Shown here: positions 7,317-9,391 of the stretch, in pieces
How positions within the stretch are numbered: the stretch's first letter is position 1
Layout: every line of letters begins with the position of its first letter
The notes under the pieces: generated by a model
Told to the model about the DNA's origin: nothing
The model's input: only the letters and a program-made list of their open reading frames with translations
Database searches by the model: none
Program-made: the position numbers and the translations under genes
NCBI GenBank assembly: GCA_945888585.1
Contig: CAMDAI010000033.1
Location: forward strand, 1-9,391
Direction: 5' to 3'
From: Rickettsia typhi
GTDB taxonomy: Bacteria > Pseudomonadota > Alphaproteobacteria > Rickettsiales > UBA1997
Length of the DNA stretch: 9,391 bases

Positions 7317-7345
7317 TTAATTAAAAACGGGCATGATTCTTTCCT
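7317..7345 (-). promoter_or_regulatory. Ribosome site and five-codon leader ORF upstream of the IalB-like gene
   Basis: AGGA (7345-7342) is 7 bases before an ATG at 7334, an ideal arrangement. That ATG opens a five-codon frame (MPVFN) closed by TAA at 7319-7317, 16 bases before the TTG start at 7300. Losing one base from the five-base homopolymer at 7323-7327 would join this ATG in frame to the downstream gene (MPVLINKKFTDLFYHFFKK...). So this is either a reading error, a real frameshift, or a leader peptide with reinitiation at TTG. Confidence 0.5.
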
Positions 7346-7397
7346 AAACTAACCAAAAAAGCAATTATTATGCTATTTTTTGCAAAAGCGAATAGTA

Positions 7398-7481
7398 ATG
7401 AGACGAATTTTTAATCTTGACTTAGTCTTTTTGCCATGGATAATGGCAACCCTTCTTGGCTATTTGTTAATGGCCGTATAA
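7398..7481 (+). CDS. Possible small single-pass membrane protein (27 residues)
   Basis: A short ORF with ATG start and two consecutive TAA stops in the gap between the IalB-like gene and rpmG. The peptide starts with two arginines (MRRIFNLD) and continues into a hydrophobic stretch of about 19 residues (LVFLPWIMATLLGYLLMAV), fitting an inner-membrane helix with its N-terminus in the cytoplasm. The size and shape recall small transporter or oxidase subunits such as KdpF or CydX, but no partner gene is nearby and I do not claim homology. Against it: no Shine-Dalgarno, although most genes here lack one; it overlaps candidate rpmG promoters; and an ORF this short can arise by chance. The local base composition is richer in G+C than the flanking spacer, which mildly favours coding. 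Confidence 0.35.
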   Translation: MRRIFNLDLVFLPWIMATLLGYLLMAV

Positions 7482-7482
7482 T
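7456..7482 (+). promoter_or_regulatory. rpmG: Candidate promoter for rpmG-glpX-secB
   Basis: A perfect TATAAT (7477-7482) is preceded at 15 bases by TTGGCT (7456-7461). Transcription would start near 7489 and leave a leader of roughly 27 bases before the rpmG ATG. A second candidate, TTGACT (7417-7422), 16 bases, GATAAT (7439-7444), lies further up and has better spacing. Both overlap the possible small ORF at 7398-7481. Confidence 0.45.
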
Positions 7483-7515
7483 AAGCATAAAATTAATATA
7501 AAAAAGTAATTTAAG

Positions 7516-7707
7516 ATGGCACCGAAACCTAAATCTTCTAAAGCTAAAAGAAGTGCAATTTTGTTTAAAATGGTAAGCACTGCTGATACTGGATTTTTCT
7601 ACACTGCTAGAAGAAATCCTAAGAAAAAAGCTGAAAAAATGGTCTTCTCAAAATATGATCCAATTGCAAGAAAGCACGTTGAATTTAAAGAATCAAAAAT
7701 CTCCTAA
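7516..7707 (+). CDS. rpmG: 50S ribosomal protein L33
   Basis: Small basic protein of the large ribosomal subunit, near the exit site. 63 residues. The core [19 protein letters not shown] (19-37) and the C-terminus [17 protein letters not shown] (46-62) are strongly diagnostic of the L33 type found in Alphaproteobacteria, without the zinc-binding cysteine pairs of other L33 forms. The N-terminus is about 8 to 10 residues longer than usual and lysine-rich ([14 protein letters not shown]). An internal ATG at M19 would cut into the conserved core, so 7516 is the better start. First gene of a plus-strand cluster; glpX starts 4 bases after its stop. Confidence 0.95.
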   Translation: MAPKPKSSKAKRSAILFKMVSTADTGFFYTARRNPKKKAEKMVFSKYDPIARKHVEFKESKIS

Positions 7708-7710
7708 GTA

Positions 7711-8661
7711 ATGGATCGCAGCAAGCTTAGTACCATCATTTTAGATGCAACTATAGTTGCTGAAAAAGCTGCAATTGTTTGTTATGATTGGATTGGCAAA
7801 GGTAAAGAAAAACTTGCCGATCAAGCCGCCGTCACTTCGATGAGAACCTCTCTAAATCAAATGCAAATCTCTGGAACGGTTGTAATTGGCGAAGGTGAAA
7901 GAGATGAAGCTCCAATGCTTTATATTGGTGAAAAGGTTGGATTAGGTGGAATTAAAGTTGATATCGCCCTTGATCCTTTGGAAGGAACAACGATTTGTGC
8001 AACTGCAAATGAAAATTCTCTTGCTGTTATTGCTTTTGCAACTCAAGGTGGATTTTTACATGCTCCTGATGTTTATATGGATAAAATTGCTGTTGGTGCT
8101 GGGTTGCCAAAAGATATAGTTGATCTTGATAATTCCCCAAAAACTAACCTACAAAATCTAGCTAAAGCTAAAAAATGTAAAATTTCTGATTTACAGGTAA
8201 TGATACTGCAAAGAAATCGCCATGCTGAAATTATTGCTAAATGCCGCGAAGCTGGAGCAAGAGTAAAATTAATTTCGGATGGAGATATTGCCGCTGTAAT
8301 TGCTACCACTGATGCTAAAACTGGAATTGATATTTATATGGGAACCGGTGGAGCTCCTGAAGGAGTTTTGGCAGCTGCAGCATTGCGCACAACAGGCGGT
8401 CAATTTATGGGTCGACTAATTTTTAATGATGATAAAAAACAAATTGCCCGAGCTAAGAAAATGGGCATTAAGGATTTAAATAAAAAATATACTACTGAAC
8501 AATTAGCTAAAGGTGATGTTTTATTCATTGCTTCTGGGGTTACCAATGGCTCAATGTTAGAAGGCATCAAAAAATGTGATAATCACATTTTTGTAAACAC
8601 TTTAATCATGGACTCTGCTAGTAAATCAGTAAGAAAAATCTCTTCAAATTATCTAGTCTAA
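7711..8661 (+). CDS. glpX: Fructose-1,6-bisphosphatase class II (GlpX)
   Basis: Hydrolyses fructose 1,6-bisphosphate to fructose 6-phosphate, the control step of gluconeogenesis, in the cytoplasm with divalent metal. 316 residues, close to the family norm of about 320-335. Metal and substrate sites are visible: D37 in ADQAAV, E61 in VVIGEGERDEAPMLYIGE (57-74), D88 and E91 in LDPLEGTT (87-94), R167-R170 near LQRNRH, SDGD (189-192) and E217 in GTGGAPEG (211-218). The start at 7711 gives the usual family N-terminus (MDR). It is 3 bases downstream of rpmG with no room for its own promoter, so it is very likely cotranscribed. With tpiA encoded on the other side, it suggests the cell makes sugar phosphates from C3 compounds. 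Confidence 0.96.
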   Translation: MDRSKLSTIILDATIVAEKAAIVCYDWIGKGKEKLADQAAVTSMRTSLNQMQISGTVVIGEGERDEAPMLYIGEKVGLGGIKVDIALDPLEGTTICATANENSLAVIAFATQGGFLHAPDVYMDKIAVGAGLPKDIVDLDNSPKTNLQNLAKAKKCKISDLQVMILQRNRHAEIIAKCREAGARVKLISDGDIAAVIATTDAKTGIDIYMGTGGAPEGVLAAAALRTTGGQFMGRLIFNDDKKQIARAKKMGIKDLNKKYTTEQLAKGDVLFIASGVTNGSMLEGIKKCDNHIFVNTLIMDSASKSVRKISSNYLV

Positions 8662-8685
8662 TAATAATTCATTTTATAATTCAAA

Positions 8686-9096
8686 ATGAGCAATATTCGT
8701 ATTTCTTCTCAATATTTAAAGAATCTATATTTTAAATCTCCTCAGGCCCCCGATATATTTTTTAAACCAAACACTAAACCAAATATTGAATTATCAATTG
8801 ATTTAGATGCCAAAAAATTGAGTGAGGAATCTTATGAAGTTACAATCAAAATTAAAGCTGAAGCTGATAAATCAGAAATATTTGTTTGCGAGGCAGAATA
8901 CTCTGGAATATTTCTGATGCAAAATATTGAAGTAAACATGATTGAACAAATCCTTCTAGTTTATTGTCCTGGTATACTTTTCCCATTTATCAGAAAAATT
9001 ATTTCTGACGCTACAAGTGCTGGAGGATTTTCTCCATTAATGATTGATCCAATTGATTTTACTGCACTTTATCAAAAAAGAAAAAAAGCTAATTAA
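8686..9096 (+). CDS. secB: Protein-export chaperone SecB
   Basis: Cytoplasmic tetrameric chaperone that keeps preproteins unfolded and hands them to SecA. 136 residues, slightly short for the family (usually about 150-165). Recognisable parts are SSQYLKNLYFKSPQAP (7-22), the beta-sheet core (33-75), EVNMIEQILLVYCPGILFPF (82-101) and the diagnostic C-terminal block IISDATSAGGFSPLMIDPIDF (105-125). The tail is short and basic (KRKKAN). The start at 8686 is the only reasonable ATG; no Shine-Dalgarno is visible. It lies 24 bases after glpX, probably in the same transcript. The IalB-like protein and the prepilin in this window are plausible Sec clients. Confidence 0.94.
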   Translation: MSNIRISSQYLKNLYFKSPQAPDIFFKPNTKPNIELSIDLDAKKLSEESYEVTIKIKAEADKSEIFVCEAEYSGIFLMQNIEVNMIEQILLVYCPGILFPFIRKIISDATSAGGFSPLMIDPIDFTALYQKRKKAN

Positions 9097-9229
9097 CAAA
9101 ATGAGGCAATCCCAATGAATCATTATTTTTAAGCTTGATTTCTCGTAATTAATTACAATAGTATTTTTTCACTTATCCGATATTCATTGGAATATTTGAC
9201 TTAAAAAGTTATTAAAAAAACATCTCTAC
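9097..9229. other. Spacer between secB and the prepilin gene
   Basis: 133 AT-rich bases. I see no convincing terminator after secB and no complete promoter; a TTGACT (9196-9201) lacks a properly spaced -10 box. A perfect 9-base inverted repeat, CCAATGAAT (9112-9120) and ATTCATTGG (9182-9190), brackets 61 bases and could pair in RNA or be chance. Confidence 0.3.
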
Positions 9230-9391
9230 ATGATTTTCAAACCATCAAAAAACTATCATAAAGCCTTTTCCCTAATAGAACTATCTTTTGTTATTTTAAT
9301 TATTGGTATTTTAGTTGCTGGAATAGTGTTAGGTAAGAATCTAATAGCAAGATCAAGAATAACTAATGCTCAGACTTTGGCTCAATCATCC
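9230..9391 (+). CDS. Type IV prepilin or type II secretion pseudopilin, N-terminal part
   Basis: 54 codons, open to the right edge. A short basic leader (MIFKPSKNYHKA) is followed by the class III prepilin motif: the peptidase cut is predicted between A12 and F13, with the invariant glutamate at +5 (E17) in FSLIEL, then a hydrophobic helix (about 18-35). Such proteins are cut and N-methylated by a PilD-type peptidase and assemble into pili or secretion pseudopili across the envelope. The -1 residue is alanine where glycine is normal. The GKNLIARSRI segment after the helix resembles minor pseudopilin-like proteins of AT-rich Alphaproteobacteria, but the distinguishing C-terminal domain is outside the window, so the exact subfamily is unknown. 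Confidence 0.85.
   Translation, partial: MIFKPSKNYHKAFSLIELSFVILIIGILVAGIVLGKNLIARSRITNAQTLAQSS

Noticed and set aside
8073..8309. Minus-strand ORF of 78 codons inside glpX
   Set aside because: Antisense shadow of glpX; no recognisable protein features.
1..9391. CRISPR array, tRNA, rRNA, insertion sequence, toxin-antitoxin or defence system
   Set aside because: I found no spaced direct repeats, cloverleaf-like segments, transposase or nuclease motifs beyond RNase D; the genes are mostly housekeeping.

Overview
The window is strongly AT-rich (by eye roughly 30% G+C), with close gene packing. All genes look bacterial and alphaproteobacterial: an IalB-type exported protein, an L33 and a SecB with alphaproteobacterial signatures, an RNase D with an HRDC-like tail, and a ppiD-trpE pair. 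The composition, the sparse Shine-Dalgarno sites and a palindromic intergenic element suggest a Rickettsiales-like or similarly reduced alphaproteobacterium. Anthranilate synthase (trpE), aspartokinase (lysC) and class II fructose-1,6-bisphosphatase (glpX) indicate more biosynthetic capacity than a typical obligate intracellular Rickettsia, so a free-living or protist-associated deep-branching lineage is plausible. This placement is inference; no marker phylogeny could be run.

Layout. (1) 1-2834, minus strand: ppiD, then trpE, which runs off the left edge. Between them are about 100 bases holding a locally GC-richer element with two adjacent hairpins and a tandem hexamer; it keeps the trpE frame open. 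(2) 2835-3001: divergent control region. (3) 3002-4234, plus strand: lysC. (4) 4252-7300, minus strand: a tight four-gene cluster read as IalB-like protein, rnd, coaE, tpiA, with overlaps of 4 and 8 bases and one gap of 13. It converges on lysC at a shared AT-rich hairpin. (5) 7301-7515: second divergent region, with a possible 27-residue membrane peptide, a disputed start for the IalB-like gene and a rpmG promoter. (6) 7516-9096, plus strand: rpmG, glpX, secB. (7) 9097-9229: spacer. (8) 9230-9391: start of a type IV prepilin or pseudopilin cut by the right edge.

How the genes work together. Most are housekeeping. tpiA and glpX serve gluconeogenesis and triose interconversion, coaE makes the last step of coenzyme A, lysC opens the aspartate family and trpE opens tryptophan synthesis. 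rnd trims stable RNA and rpmG is ribosomal. SecB and PpiD are export-related chaperones at the two sides of the Sec translocon, and the IalB-like protein and prepilin are likely export clients. I see no defence system, transposase, integrase, CRISPR array, tRNA or rRNA. The best leads are the palindromic element beside trpE, the small membrane ORF at 7398-7481, and the anomalous start of the IalB-like gene.
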